Shown here piece after piece: positions 13,649 to 25,600 of a DNA stretch of 64,000 nucleotides. The number at the start of each line of letters is the position of its first letter. Within the stretch, counting starts at the first letter, position 1. The notes beneath the pieces were generated by a model. The model made no database searches, was not told the DNA's origin, and saw only the letters and a program-made list of their open reading frames with translations. A program made the translations under genes and the position numbers. Source of the stretch: Trichoplax adhaerens (Eukaryota; Placozoa; Uniplacotomia; Trichoplacea; Trichoplacidae); NCBI RefSeq assembly GCF_000150275.1, contig NW_002060946.1, positions 6,032,667 through 6,096,666 on the forward strand. Direction: 5' to 3'.

Positions 13649-15271
13649 TTAAGAGTTAGCTATCCAAAATGATAAATCCATATTTTTATTAGTATTCCAA
13701 TCGAAATAATAATCTGTAGATTCCTTAGGCTTTGAGCTTAGATCAGTAGATGATAGTGATATGGATTGTAAATTTTCAACAATAGTACTAGATTCATCAT
13801 TTGCAGTAAGATGATTATTTGCCAACCATTTATTTGAATCTTCTACGCGAACAAGACGAAAATACTGCGCAACATCACGTAAAAAGTCATTAGTTTCATC
13901 TTTGGTAGTATCTGTAATAGGTTGCCCGGCCAGCCAATTTGATAAATCCCAAACTTCAGTATTATTCGAATCATTGTTTACAGCATGTGCCATTTCTGAA
14001 TGGTCACTTTTTCTATCGTACAATGATCGATTTGAAGCATCTTGGTTGGTATCATCCGATTTAAAGCGTTTTGCAAGCCATAAATTGGAATCTGAGTTGT
14101 CATAAGGAAAAGTAAAGGTGTAAATTGACGAAGCTTCAGAACGAGAATCGAATGACTTATTCCATTGGTTGTTTAAATCATCATCATGTTTCCATTTCAA
14201 ATTCTCAACAGGATTATTGTTGATTTCTTTCTCGTTACTTAACCATGTCTTGATGTCATCTTTTTGGTGAAAAACAGGAAACGTGGTTATGGTATTTATC
14301 AAGGTTGTCGAAGGTGTATTTTGTAATTGAGAGTTGCGCTCAACTAACCAATGATCAGTGTCTAGCATCAATGAATTTTTCTTCTTGCTATCATAGGGTC
14401 CTGTATTTTGCTGACAGTCACTGCTGTTATGGGGATATTGGCTTTTTATAGGAAAAGACTCTGGTTCCTTTTCATTTTGTGGTGTTGATTTGCTTTGAAG
14501 CCACTTTTCAGATGAATACTGATTATTTTTAGATTGAATGATGGACGATAAGGCAGCACAGTTGTACTTATTGCCGCAACAATTTTTTCGCTTTCTATCA
14601 AGATTGTTATAAGTTTTCATTTGATAATTTGTATCTTGACTAGGTGAATTAGAAGTCACACGCGGAATGCATTCTTCGATAGCTGTGGGTGTATCGCTAG
14701 CAATAATTTGATCCTGGTCGTCATCTTCAACTGTTTTATTAGCGTTTTGCATCAATGGAGTTTCAAAAGCTACGCTTCTTACATAGTTTAAACACTGGCA
14801 ATTGGATTGGCCATCGCATGTGTCAATTCTACCAAAATTGTTTAGTTGTTTGATTAGTTTTTCGGTCTCAGAATTAAAGTTTATGCAACCACTAGAAGCA
14901 AGTTGTTGTTGTTGATTAATGAAGGTCTCCATGTTGTCAATTCGGCATCGAAAGCTATCCTTCACGCTGGGCAACTCATTCATATCCTCTGAGTTGATTT
15001 TAACTTGATGATAAGAGCCAATTGCTTGATTAATTAATTCACGCCGATCTTGTAGCAAATCTATTTTGGTTTGGTATAGTAAATCGGCTTGGTCTAATAG
15101 CCAGGTTTCTCGACTACGTACAGCATCGAATAATTGTGCAGTATTTTGGCGAATAAAGTGTTTTGTCAGGTCGCGATTGTTTGACAAAGTCTCCTTGACG
15201 GAATCCGTAGCAACCAATAATTGTTGATAGGAATGAACGATGTCATCCAAGTTATTCAACACACTAGACAT
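13649..15271 (-). CDS. NCOA4: NCOA4-like ferritinophagy receptor (ARA70 family), single exon
   Basis: 540 residues in one uninterrupted frame. The N-terminal 20-100 region resembles the ARA70 coiled-coil domain of NCOA4: RSRETWLLDQADLLYQ at 52-67 closely matches the most conserved block of the family. The rest is low-complexity and Asn/Ser-rich but carries regularly recurring W-L motifs, usually after acidic residues: W257, W308, W343, W398, W446, W482 and W536 (the last W-I). Human NCOA4 has the same scattered W-L series, one of which binds ferritin heavy chain. By family knowledge it delivers ferritin to autophagosomes and lysosomes for iron release. Cysteine groups CDGQSNCQC (152-160) and CCGNKYNC (231-238) could be metal-binding, but this is inference. 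It is intronless although neighbours have 8-40 exons. It is transcribed divergently from ZGRF1, 4.4 kb away. Confidence 0.87.
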   Translation of the reverse strand: MSSVLNNLDDIVHSYQQLLVATDSVKETLSNNRDLTKHFIRQNTAQLFDAVRSRETWLLDQADLLYQTKIDLLQDRRELINQAIGSYHQVKINSEDMNELPSVKDSFRCRIDNMETFINQQQQLASSGCINFNSETEKLIKQLNNFGRIDTCDGQSNCQCLNYVRSVAFETPLMQNANKTVEDDDQDQIIASDTPTAIEECIPRVTSNSPSQDTNYQMKTYNNLDRKRKNCCGNKYNCAALSSIIQSKNNQYSSEKWLQSKSTPQNEKEPESFPIKSQYPHNSSDCQQNTGPYDSKKKNSLMLDTDHWLVERNSQLQNTPSTTLINTITTFPVFHQKDDIKTWLSNEKEINNNPVENLKWKHDDDLNNQWNKSFDSRSEASSIYTFTFPYDNSDSNLWLAKRFKSDDTNQDASNRSLYDRKSDHSEMAHAVNNDSNNTEVWDLSNWLAGQPITDTTKDETNDFLRDVAQYFRLVRVEDSNKWLANNHLTANDESSTIVENLQSISLSSTDLSSKPKESTDYYFDWNTNKNMDLSFWIANS

Positions 15272-16842
15272 GTCTTGATTGCTGTTTTCTCTTTCGATCT
15301 TTCTCTAAATGTGTCAACAAAGAACATCAACGTCTATCAGAACTTCAATTAGGTTACCACTGATGATAACAATATTGACATAGGAGAGTTCAGTCCGTAT
15401 TTGGAGCTAGTGTACGACAGTACTTTAATTAAGTATCCAATTTTAGCAATGTTGTACAAGTCTACTACTGTACAGTACTGTATAGCATTCGTATTACGCG
15501 AATAAGATCAGATCAATCCTTCCTTCTACAGTAGTGAACTCGTCTGAAGTCTTGTTTACATCAGGGATGGCTAAAATAGATTTACCTTTGCACTCCTATT
15601 ACTGTCATCAAGTACTGTACTGTTATCACCTATACTTGATCAATCATTTATTGTTGTTTGTGGTTGACTATTTCGTTACGTAATATACTATACCAGTGGA
15701 TAGCAATTTGCTCAATATGACATCACTTTCGATCCTGGATTTCCTATTGACTACTCAATGAGCATTCATCACCCAATCTAGTGCATGGTGGACATAGACT
15801 ATGATGTTGTATGCAAAGTGAAGAAAGGCGATCTGTTTCAGTATCATGGACATTACTGTCCATTAGGGAGTTTATTGTTGATTCTTGGTAAAAACACTGA
15901 TGTTATGCAGTACTTTTTTCCTCTGCTTACGGTCTAAAATGTTGTATGATATTGCGCCATTGATCCAGTCTAATCGCTATCAGGGTTATTTGCTTGTATA
16001 ATAAACAACACTTATTTTACCGGATAAAATTCAAGTCTTGAGCACAATAGCCCTACCAATATTTTGCGTCATTGAGTTCAATGGATCCCAAATAGATGGA
16101 CATCTATCACGTTGGAATGGAGAACTGTCTGTGCTACTTCGTCAACACTGCAGTAGTCATCAAGAATGAATACACTAGAATAATGCAATTGCTTATGCCT
16201 TGTACAGGATTCCAATCTATTTGTACAGCGGTGTGCATACTGTAGTGTACACTGTAGAGTACATCAACTGACAAGTTCAAAGTCGAAAGTCGAATAGTTT
16301 AGAGTACAACATAGGCGAATCATGAGTATGATCATCCTGGTCATCCGTACTACATAAAGTTAAAATTGCTACAACATCAGTTGTTGGTGTTTGTGCTTGA
16401 TCGCTTACATGATTGCCATGTTGAAACGTGTTGAACTGGACGAGTTGAACCAGTTTGCGTGTTGTTTTGAATTTATTTTATTTATAAGCAAACAATATCC
16501 AAAACAGTATATCAAGTTATCACTCTACTGCTTCAATACATTGACACATAGCTTCAAGGGTTAAAGCCCTTGTTGCCCATGATAGATAGAACATCACTAG
16601 GTCCAAAATTGTTGCTCAATGATCTAATTAATCAACAACATGGACTCCATTTTACCGAGCGTCCATTGCTCTGGCTTTCTACCTAGTACAACTATACACT
16701 ATCTAGAAGAGGCCAGCGTGGATAAGGTATCTGTATAACAATCGACAATGGTAGAATGGATTGACTCAATAATAGTGTAGACTAGACAAGGGCAAGGCAA
16801 AATTGCATTCTTCACCTTTTTGGTGGTCACGTACGCACGTAT

Positions 16843-16866
16843 CGTATCGCACCGGGATGCGATACG
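16843..16866. repeat. GC-rich perfect hairpin
   Basis: Nine-base perfect stem cgtatcgca / tgcgatacg around the 6-base loop ccggga. It is followed by two more degenerate gatacggcac-type words up to about 16888. The patch is CpG-rich (several CG dinucleotides in 50 bases) in a strongly AT-rich setting. Confidence 0.7.
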
Positions 16867-17835
16867 GCACGGTACGATACGGCACAGTATAGTTTTACCC
16901 TTGTATTGGGACTTGGCTGTACGTACTGTAGAGTCAGACTAGAGACCCATTTTAGAGACTGGAGAGTCAGACTACAGTACAAATGAATTGCATTGGTAGA
17001 CTACGGTAACCATAGACACCCATGTTCCACGTCTAGTAAAAGAAGAAGGGCCCCCAAAAATGGCTACTGTCGGAATACAGTAGCTTATCATCGCTTGTAA
17101 TATAGTGGAATCATTCATTTGCATCTTCTTGTACAATGACTATATCTGCTAGTATGGAAGCTAAACTAGCCTTTGGTGGGATTATTCCATTGATGATTCG
17201 AGAAAGGGTAGACTATACTGTCAATTGTACCTCAATATCGGCATAGTCGAGATTATTATGATTGATTGATTATGCGAACAACTGGTCCACCCGTCATGAT
17301 CGCATAAGGTCGACAATCGACATACTGCAATAGAAACAGTAAAAACGATCACGATCATGGCACATACCATTATTCTTAATAAACTAAATAACAAAGTCAT
17401 GATCGTTGTATGCTTATCCAACGTCCTCGTTTATCCTCGTCTACAGTACAGTAGTGAAAGAATGATTCAATGAGATAGGCAAATCCTCAGGGTGTCGAGT
17501 GAAGCTATCTGTTGAAGACAACTTTGAACGAAACAGTGAAAGGCCACGAAGCTAGAGTAAAGCCAATTCCGTTATTTCCTTCCTTAATGTAGTAATCTAT
17601 TCATATGCTAGTATGGGGATTACTGCGCTGTACTGGAAGATTACATTTTAATCTATAATGACGATTTGATATCGCTTTAGTTCAAGTACAACTGCTGGTG
17701 ATGACGGCCACAGTTTGAATCGACCATTGATAATGATAATACAGCAATTACTGTACTTTACTTTAATTTAATCTACTTGGAGATACGGGACCGGTCAACT
17801 AGAGTAGAGTAGAGCAATCAAAGTGTTTTACATTT

Positions 17836-18066
17836 AATCCAGTTTACGATCAAAAATGAAAAATCCTATTGCATAGTCGTGTCTAGTTTCATTTTGTGTT
17901 ATGTTTCCAAAAAATAATCTCATACAACAGCTTAGCAAGAAAAAACAGTATCGAATCCACTTTACGATCAAAAATGAAAAAGCCTGTCACATAGTTGCAC
18001 AGTCATGTTTATCCATGTTATCTTTCGAAAAATAATCTTATAGAATAACTAGCAAGAAAAACATAG
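17836..18066. repeat. Two-copy tandem repeat, about 119-base unit
   Basis: Units 17836-17954 and 17955-18066. Both start aatcca-tttacgatcaaaa and share tgaaaaa-cct, a catgttat or gtgttatgttt stretch, aaaaataatct and agcaagaaaaa. The copies are diverged by substitutions and small indels. Noncoding. Confidence 0.8.
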
Positions 18067-18751
18067 TTGTGTTATTTTTGAATGATTCAATGTGTTCATC
18101 TCCATTCTACCAACATTTGTTTACTGTTCAGTAGTCTACGCGTATGGTAGCATTGGTTTGGACTTCTGACTGCTACTCTACGTTGAATTATGCAGTAAAG
18201 TATGGATGATGCAATCAGTGCAGTAACAACAGTACTGTACTTGAACAACCTACAGCGCGCTTACATCACTACAGTAGTGGAGATTGTAGTCATTCATGAA
18301 GGCATTGGAGATAGCCTGCATGATGTTGAAAGAAAATAAAAGATGAAAAAGTAACATTGAATGCAGTTATCTAACATTGGATTATATCATTATCGAACGT
18401 TGAATTCATCCAGTGGCTGTACTTACTGTACACGGTGACAGCAAATCTGGGTATTGCGTTGCTATCGTAAGAAGAAGCAAAGGCTACCTTTCAAAATCCA
18501 AACGCTGTCAAATATCGGTGTTGCTTTCGTGCCGGTTGCTATTCAAGGCGTTTTATTTTTTTTATTTGGGCCTTTAGTATCCAAGCTATAGTATAATTGC
18601 ACAATACTGAAGCAGAAAAAGAAGAAGAATCAATAAAACGGTTTAACGAAGGAAAATGGCAGTCGAAACCCTATATAAACTTACGACGTATGGACAGTAA
18701 AACGGTACGGATGAAGGGTAGGGTTAAACGATACGCTTCAGTACCTTCACA

Positions 18752-19420
18752 CGTACAGTACTGTACAGTATGTCCTGCTGTACACTGTACAGTACAGTAC
18801 AATGTAGTATAGTACGGTACACTATACTGTACTGTACTGTACAGTGTACAGTACAGTACTGTGTACAGGTACTGAGTGTTACAGCAGCGACTACTCTAAA
18901 AAGTTATTGTTGTCTCTCGCAAAACTGGTTGACACTTTACAGTACTGTACTGTACAACACAGTGCAGTGTACTATACTGTACACTGTACACTGTACACTC
19001 ACGATCACGTGAACGCACTGTACTGTACTGTACTGTACTGTGCACTAATGTACTGTACTGTACAGTACTGAGTTTATTTTCTTTGCAGACTCGGAAAAAT
19101 TGGATATCGTAAACCTACAGTACTGTACACTCAGTGTACAGTACAGTATGTACTGTACAGTACAGTACAGTATACTGTACTGAAACTAACGTTAAATTAC
19201 TGTACACTGTACAGTACTGTACAGTACAGTGTACAGTACGTACTTTATACCGTATTGTACGGTACTAATGTCAGTAGACAGGGTTAGGGTTAGTACTGTA
19301 CTGTACGCACGGCCAATCAGAAGTACAGTACTTTCCAAAATAGTCCCTGACTGCGAATACAGCTCCAAGTACTGTAAGTCCGTAACGCTCTGTACAGTAT
19401 AGGACGATACTGTACTGTAC
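18752..19420. repeat. Dense GTAC-palindrome array
   Basis: Roughly 670 bases dominated by GTAC blocks spaced by A, T or TG/GT (for example gtactgtactgtacagtg), so almost any sub-stretch is its own reverse complement. Frames on both strands stay open by chance and read as repeating Y-C-T-V-Q-Y-S; they are not genes. Inside lies a telomere-like doublet (gggttagggttag, 19281-19293). The array ends 234 bases before the proposed ZGRF1 start codon. Confidence 0.9.
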
Positions 19421-19653
19421 GAGGAGTAGTCGTAATTACCTGAGGTGAAATGAAAATATCCATTGAACAAGTCGAAAATCAAAGCGGAGTGCATTCAATC
19501 AATAGATATTGTCATCTAGTTGGCAATCCTTTCCCTCACTTTACCGGATACAAGGCGGTAGAAATGGAGCTCACCTGCCCATGATACACAAAATTTCGCT
19601 CAAAATCAACCCTATGATCATGACCAGAAATGAATCAAGCATCCAATGAAAGT

Positions 19654-22600
19654 ATGGTGACGAGCAAGCAATTCAAGGTAAATAGACCAAAAGTAGAGTA
19701 AAATGAGCCAATGGATTACTGTAGCTCTTTGTCAGTAAAACGGCAACAGCAAGCATAAACGTTCAGCTAGACGTAAGGAGAAATATGGTGACTTCTATGA
19801 GTTGGAGGATATTGCCTACGTACCGATTGAACTTACAATAGGCAGATAAGATAGGTATACCGCGCCTGTAAACAATTTGTAAACTCCATCTTACGGAGTC
19901 ACCAATGCCTATACACTATACTACACAGTACCATGTATGACGTAATAGCAATTAGCCAGGTCTAAAATAGCCTAATGATGAGGTAAAATGACATCGCAAA
20001 CGCAGTAGATCCTTTCAATCTTATATTGCACTAACCTCAACGAATGGATATGGATGCATTGCCAAAGGATCAAAGTTATTGATCTAGTTTGCTAGCATAC
20101 GTACAACTAATATTAATAACTACGTGTAAATGGATTATACTAATGGATAAATACACGCGTATATATGACCAGTACAGTACTTCCCGCAATCCGTCACATG
20201 AATTGCAATAATGGACTGATTAATTACAATTATTATTATTCTGTAATGTAGGTACTCTATACTCATCAGAAAACCAAAAAAGCTAAAACTTGGCAAGATG
20301 GGATATTAAAATGGAAAAATACTACTAATAAGGTAACCAAGTAGACTAATCACAGATTGCAGCAATACCAGCATACTGTACATTGTATTAGCAATGAGTA
20401 ATCATTTCTAAGATAGAGAAACCGCATCGAATGCCACAATTTTACGAGCCATACAACATGCAAATTACACTATCAAATGCTAACCTAATTCACAGTAAAA
20501 TAGCCAAAATGAACTTCAATTTACCCTAGCGTATTATCCTTCAATAAGATTTGCTTTAAAAACCAAACAGAGATCGAAAAGAAATTCATATTTTACGATG
20601 TCTTGCTGCTGCCATCATTCAAGGATGCTTATTTTAATTATTCCTATAACTTACCCATTCATTTCTTTAGGCTATGCTGTACGACGAAACTGCATCATCA
20701 TTACTGGATTCTATATTTATAAAATCCGAGAAGGTTAGTCAACACAACAAATTCCATATTATCAATCAAGATAGTTACAATGACTAAATGAGTGTAAACT
20801 TATCCCTGTTCCTACCGTATAGATAGACAAGAGTACATTAAAGATCTATTGAAATGCAATCAACAGATTTGCGCTAGCATTTAGTGCGCATATACCTTAA
20901 TCTGGCCCTTATTAATAGCCACTCTTTTTTTATTCAGCTCTCATGCAATATGGATTTAGAAACCGATCGATATTTGATCCTGATCGACGAAGAAATTTCA
21001 AATAAATCATCTGTGCAAATATCTGAAGCTCCTACTAGCTCGATTTCTACCTCGAGCCCTACTGTAAATTATACTAATCAATCTAATTCTGTATGTAAAT
21101 CCAATGTCCACAATTTCCCTACACAGCATATCCCATTGAAACCTAGAAAACGTAAGGTAATACCAATTTAATCCGGATAAATTTTCCATCAGTGATGAAA
21201 ATACTGAGGAATTGCGTCAATTAACAACTACTCTAGTATCAACGTCATGTATACTTACTGCGTATTGATAGCTATAACCACATACGAGTATATATGCACT
21301 TGATATTGTTGTATACCTTATATGGAAAGTTGAAGTGAATAACTCTTTGCTCATTATTCGGTGATATTTACTATCGAGATATTGCTAATTCTGACTATTA
21401 TTTCAGGCTTTCATGACGCCTTGGTCTAGCCGTAATAAAATGAACTACTATAATCAAGATAAGAATAATGATATAGTACATACAATACAAGATCATCAAA
21501 ATACTACCAAAAGTCTGGATGGTAGTGTTGTAGATAATGCTGGTATACAAACTACAAATAGTAATATCCAACAAGAAGAAAAAGTAATCTATAGCTGTGA
21601 AATTTCTAAAATCTCTGAAGAAAATGTAGTTGATAAATCAAGTGTAGAAATTAGAGATAGTAAGCAATCAAAAGAAGCAATCAATGACCAGAAAACGTCC
21701 CAAACTTCTAATAAACAACATGTAAACAATTCTGGAGCAGAATTAAGAGATTGCACTATGAGCCAAATACGAGTACAGGAAATAAGCGACAGCCAAAAAG
21801 CCTTTCAGTTTTCCAATAAAAAATTTTTAAATAACTCTAACATGGAAGATGATGATGAAGTTAGTTGTAATGAAGAGCGAAAAGTGATTGATAGCCAGAC
21901 GGTTTTTAAAATTTCTGATGATAGCCTTTTAAATAGCTCTAGCATGGATATAGAAGATCCAGAAATTATTCTAGGACAGAAAATATTCGATAGCCAAGAA
22001 ATTATTAAAGTTTCCAATGCAAGCCTTCAAAATAATTTTAATGTAGAAATGGAAGAAAACGATATTAAACAAGAATCGGAGATAATACCCTCAAACACGC
22101 CTTCTAATAATAATCATCAGCTTGGAATAAACTTAATGGATGAATCGAACAGCTCAACAATTGCTAATCATGCCAGTGGAGTGAAAAACCGCAATCAACT
22201 TCAAAATGTTATCGAATCAAATAAGCGGAGCGCTAACAACATTATCCAATTATTAGGCAACTCCTCTTCGATCAACTGCAAGGAAACTAGTGTAATAAGT
22301 GGTAAAAATGTTTATTATTTTGAAATTCTACTCGATATTATCAATTTTGTACAATAATCCCATATTGATCATAATTGTTTATATAAGCCATCATAATTCA
22401 TACTTGACATGAATTATTACCTAATGTATTCTAGATTCTAGGACAGGAATGGTAAAAGGTCTATATGAAAAAAAATCTACAATAGCCTATAGATCTCCGC
22501 TAACGAGAACCAATTTAATGAAACGAGATGGAAATTTGGATCGATATGATATCGATAATTCTGAAATGATAATGAACAATAATAAGATGACAAAAGGAAA

Positions 22601-25600
22601 TTCTATATCTCAACCAGTGAGTAATAAAATTTTGTGTTTGGGGTATACTAAAACATCTTATTATACAAAAAGTATCTTTACTTTTAATAGAAAATTCAGG
22701 AAAGAAGCTTAGTTAACAGTGGTTATACCGATAAAAACTCAGGTAGATATAGATTATACGTGCAAATTATCATAACTACATAAAAGTGACTTAAATTTTA
22801 GTTCGATCACTGTGTATCGTCAAATTTATTTAGGCAGCCTCAAATTTCCAAGTAATGTTTTGGATAACAATAAATCACTAGAGTCTGAAGATAAAAGAGA
22901 AAAATTTTTAAACATCTCTAAGAAAATTGGAAAAGGAAATGTACCTCACGTAAGTTTTTTAGGCTACCTACTGCGATATTGTCGAAAAATTTATTGCATT
23001 CATCAGATCCTGTTTTGATGATACTTATGAAACAAATCAAATAGCACAATATTGATATATGTTCATAACTACCCCAGATTAATGAAATGTGCAAAGAGTT
23101 ACATTTCCCATCACGAGATTATTGTCGAAAAAAACGAATCATTCGCCGTGAAGTTAGAATTTCATCATCATTTGATAATATTCTATCGTACAAGTCGGTC
23201 TTAACCTCAGCCATTAGAGGTTTGCGATTTTATGTAATATTCATGTTTATTTTTTAGTGATTGATTCAACTAGCATTTCATATGGCTGTAGTATTTTGAG
23301 CATATTTACGTTCAATTGTATCGATCTGTAGAACATTTGAATATTATCTTGTATGAGCTGGCATGCAAATTTCATACTGAGACGGAAAATTGCTCCTCTA
23401 AAAGTATGATGAGTACAAGTAACGATCATTCTGCCAATTCGTTATCGCTACAAAATCAGATGGTAGATAAGAAACTAGTTGTTAGCTCGCGTAGTGAATA
23501 TAAGGGTGACAATCTAGAAAAGGCTTTGAGACGAAAGGTAACAATAATAATTGCCGTATTAACAGATCGAACTGGCTCATTTTAATATTACTTGATAAAA
23601 TTTCTATTATAGAAAGTATTTCTCTGCCGCGATTGTACTCTCTTAAGGTATGTTGTGTTTTATTTAATAAGCCGTACATAATGATACATAGCTAATTCTC
23701 CAATGACTTCACGACAAGACTATTAATTCAATTATTTATTATTATTATATTATCATAGAAAGCAAAAACAGTTTTCAAAGTGGTCTAAAACAAGGGTACC
23801 TGCTTCAGTGTGGTTCAAGATTTTATCAACCTTGCCATTATATAATAATCACAAACACTATTTCGATTACTTTTAATAATCATCTAGAGAAAATCCAGTA
23901 ATTGTGACGAGGACGAAGGCTCAAGCCGTACAAAAAACTTATTGCTAGTGCTCAATAGGAGAGATAAATCATGCATCTTTTCGAAAGGTATTGACGGTAT
24001 TTGTAGTGCTATTAAGACTACTTTGAAAATAAATATTGCATTAGCAGTAAGGTGCTATGACTTACTGTAATTTCTTTGTTCTGCGGCTTACCTTGTAGAT
24101 GATATTTGGGTAATTTCTCAACAGCTTAGCTTCGAACCGTCACTTACTTTTATCGCCAAAAGTACGTTTTATGGTCCATCTTCTTCATCAGAAATAGAAA
24201 TTGTTCCAATCAGGTATACCTTATATGTTAAGAAGAACTTTATTCTCGAATTGATATCTAGCTATGCTTTCGATACTTAAAAGCTCTAAATTGATACCTT
24301 ACATAATTTCTAGCGGTTTCCAGCCAAGTAAATGGATCTCAGGAAGTCAGTAGAAACTTCTTAAGCTCTAAATATTTTTATAGTTTATAGTGATACCAAT
24401 CATTTAATTTCCTTATTAATAGGCAATGGTCGTTCGCTAAATATTAACATGATATATTTACGATATTATTTGCTTATTATTTAGCAACGGTTAATGCCAT
24501 TCTAGCCTGCAATGGAAGTTCTGAATTCGCCTGTCTAGATAACCTAGCAACGAAAATTACCGTAGAATCTATGCCAATACTTCCTCATTTATTGCAAAGG
24601 TTTAAGCATAAAATACCCCTAGTTGTAATGAATAATTTAATTTAAAGATAATAACTATCGCTCCTTTAGTCCAAATGCTCTCAATGTCAGTCAGCAAAGA
24701 ATCTCAGCGAGCAACAGATTTCGTTTCCGTATTCCTTCGAATCATACTATAGATGTTCCAGAGACTGATGTGGTGATTACTACTTTAAGATTTAAGCTAG
24801 AAGCATATATAATATTGTATCTTATCTTCTGACTATATACCACGAATATCATAGTATTTATCTCATCATTCTTTTTCCGAAATTGTATCAACCTTCATTA
24901 CTAGTACGAATTATTTCTTATAGGGCTCTTTGTTGAATGAAATGATAGTTGCCCACCACCTCAATGCAGTATGTCTACTTGGAGCATTTTTGCTTAATTT
25001 TTTGCTCTTTTAAACTAAAGTCGTAAAATCGTACAATAATTGTCTATTTGGTTAAAATGTGTACAGGATCAGTCACAAGCTTTGAGAGAATGCTGCTCCA
25101 TACTTCTAAGAAATGAGAAATTGCCTCATTCCATTACGTTAATACACGGTACTTTCTATTTGGCTAAGTATAGTGCCTTTTTGAACTTATTAATTTCCAA
25201 CAATTACAGGTGTATTTGGTTCGGGAAAAAGTTACTTCTTAGCTGTTCTTGTATTGACTATGGTAAAACTTTTCAATATGGAAGTGAGGTAAGGTACTTT
25301 TAACTTATCTACTGATGAAGTGAATGTAAAGCCTACTCTTATAGTGAATCTAGTAATTGATCTATCTAATACGCGCAAGTATTGATATTTGAGCAAGATC
25401 ACAATAAATATATTTTATAGTAATAATTTGGAGAAGAAAGAATTTCCTTGGAAAATACTTATATCATCAACAACGAACGTAGCCGTTGACCGGATCTTAA
25501 TTTAGTAAGATACCAAAAATTTTACTTTCTTTTATTCCTTCATTATGATTCTATTTCACTTTCATCTGCTAGCTTGCTTAATTTTGGTTTTGAAGCGTTT

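Larger units (their letters stand above)
15272..18750. other. Divergent intergenic region, no gene recognised
   Basis: About 3.5 kb between the 5' end of the NCOA4-like gene and the GTAC array upstream of ZGRF1. Short frames (17221-17421 minus, 18597-18812 plus) match no family. It contains scattered single GTAC palindromes (for example 15470-15482), a two-copy tandem repeat (17836-18066) and an unusually GC-rich hairpin patch (16843-16890). Promoters of the NCOA4-like gene (left) and ZGRF1 (right) must lie within this and the next interval. Confidence 0.5.

Noticed and set aside
19281-19293. Interstitial telomere (gggttagggttag)
   Set aside because: Only two units, too short to claim a telomere fusion; noted within the palindrome array instead.
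18752-19420. CRISPR-like array
   Set aside because: Repeats are contiguous and overlapping with no spacers, and the DNA is clearly animal nuclear sequence.
18597-19494. Open frames rich in Y-C-T-V-Q-Y-S on both strands
   Set aside because: They are translations of the GTAC palindrome array; the 5-base periodic words happen to lack stops in several frames, so openness carries no coding signal.
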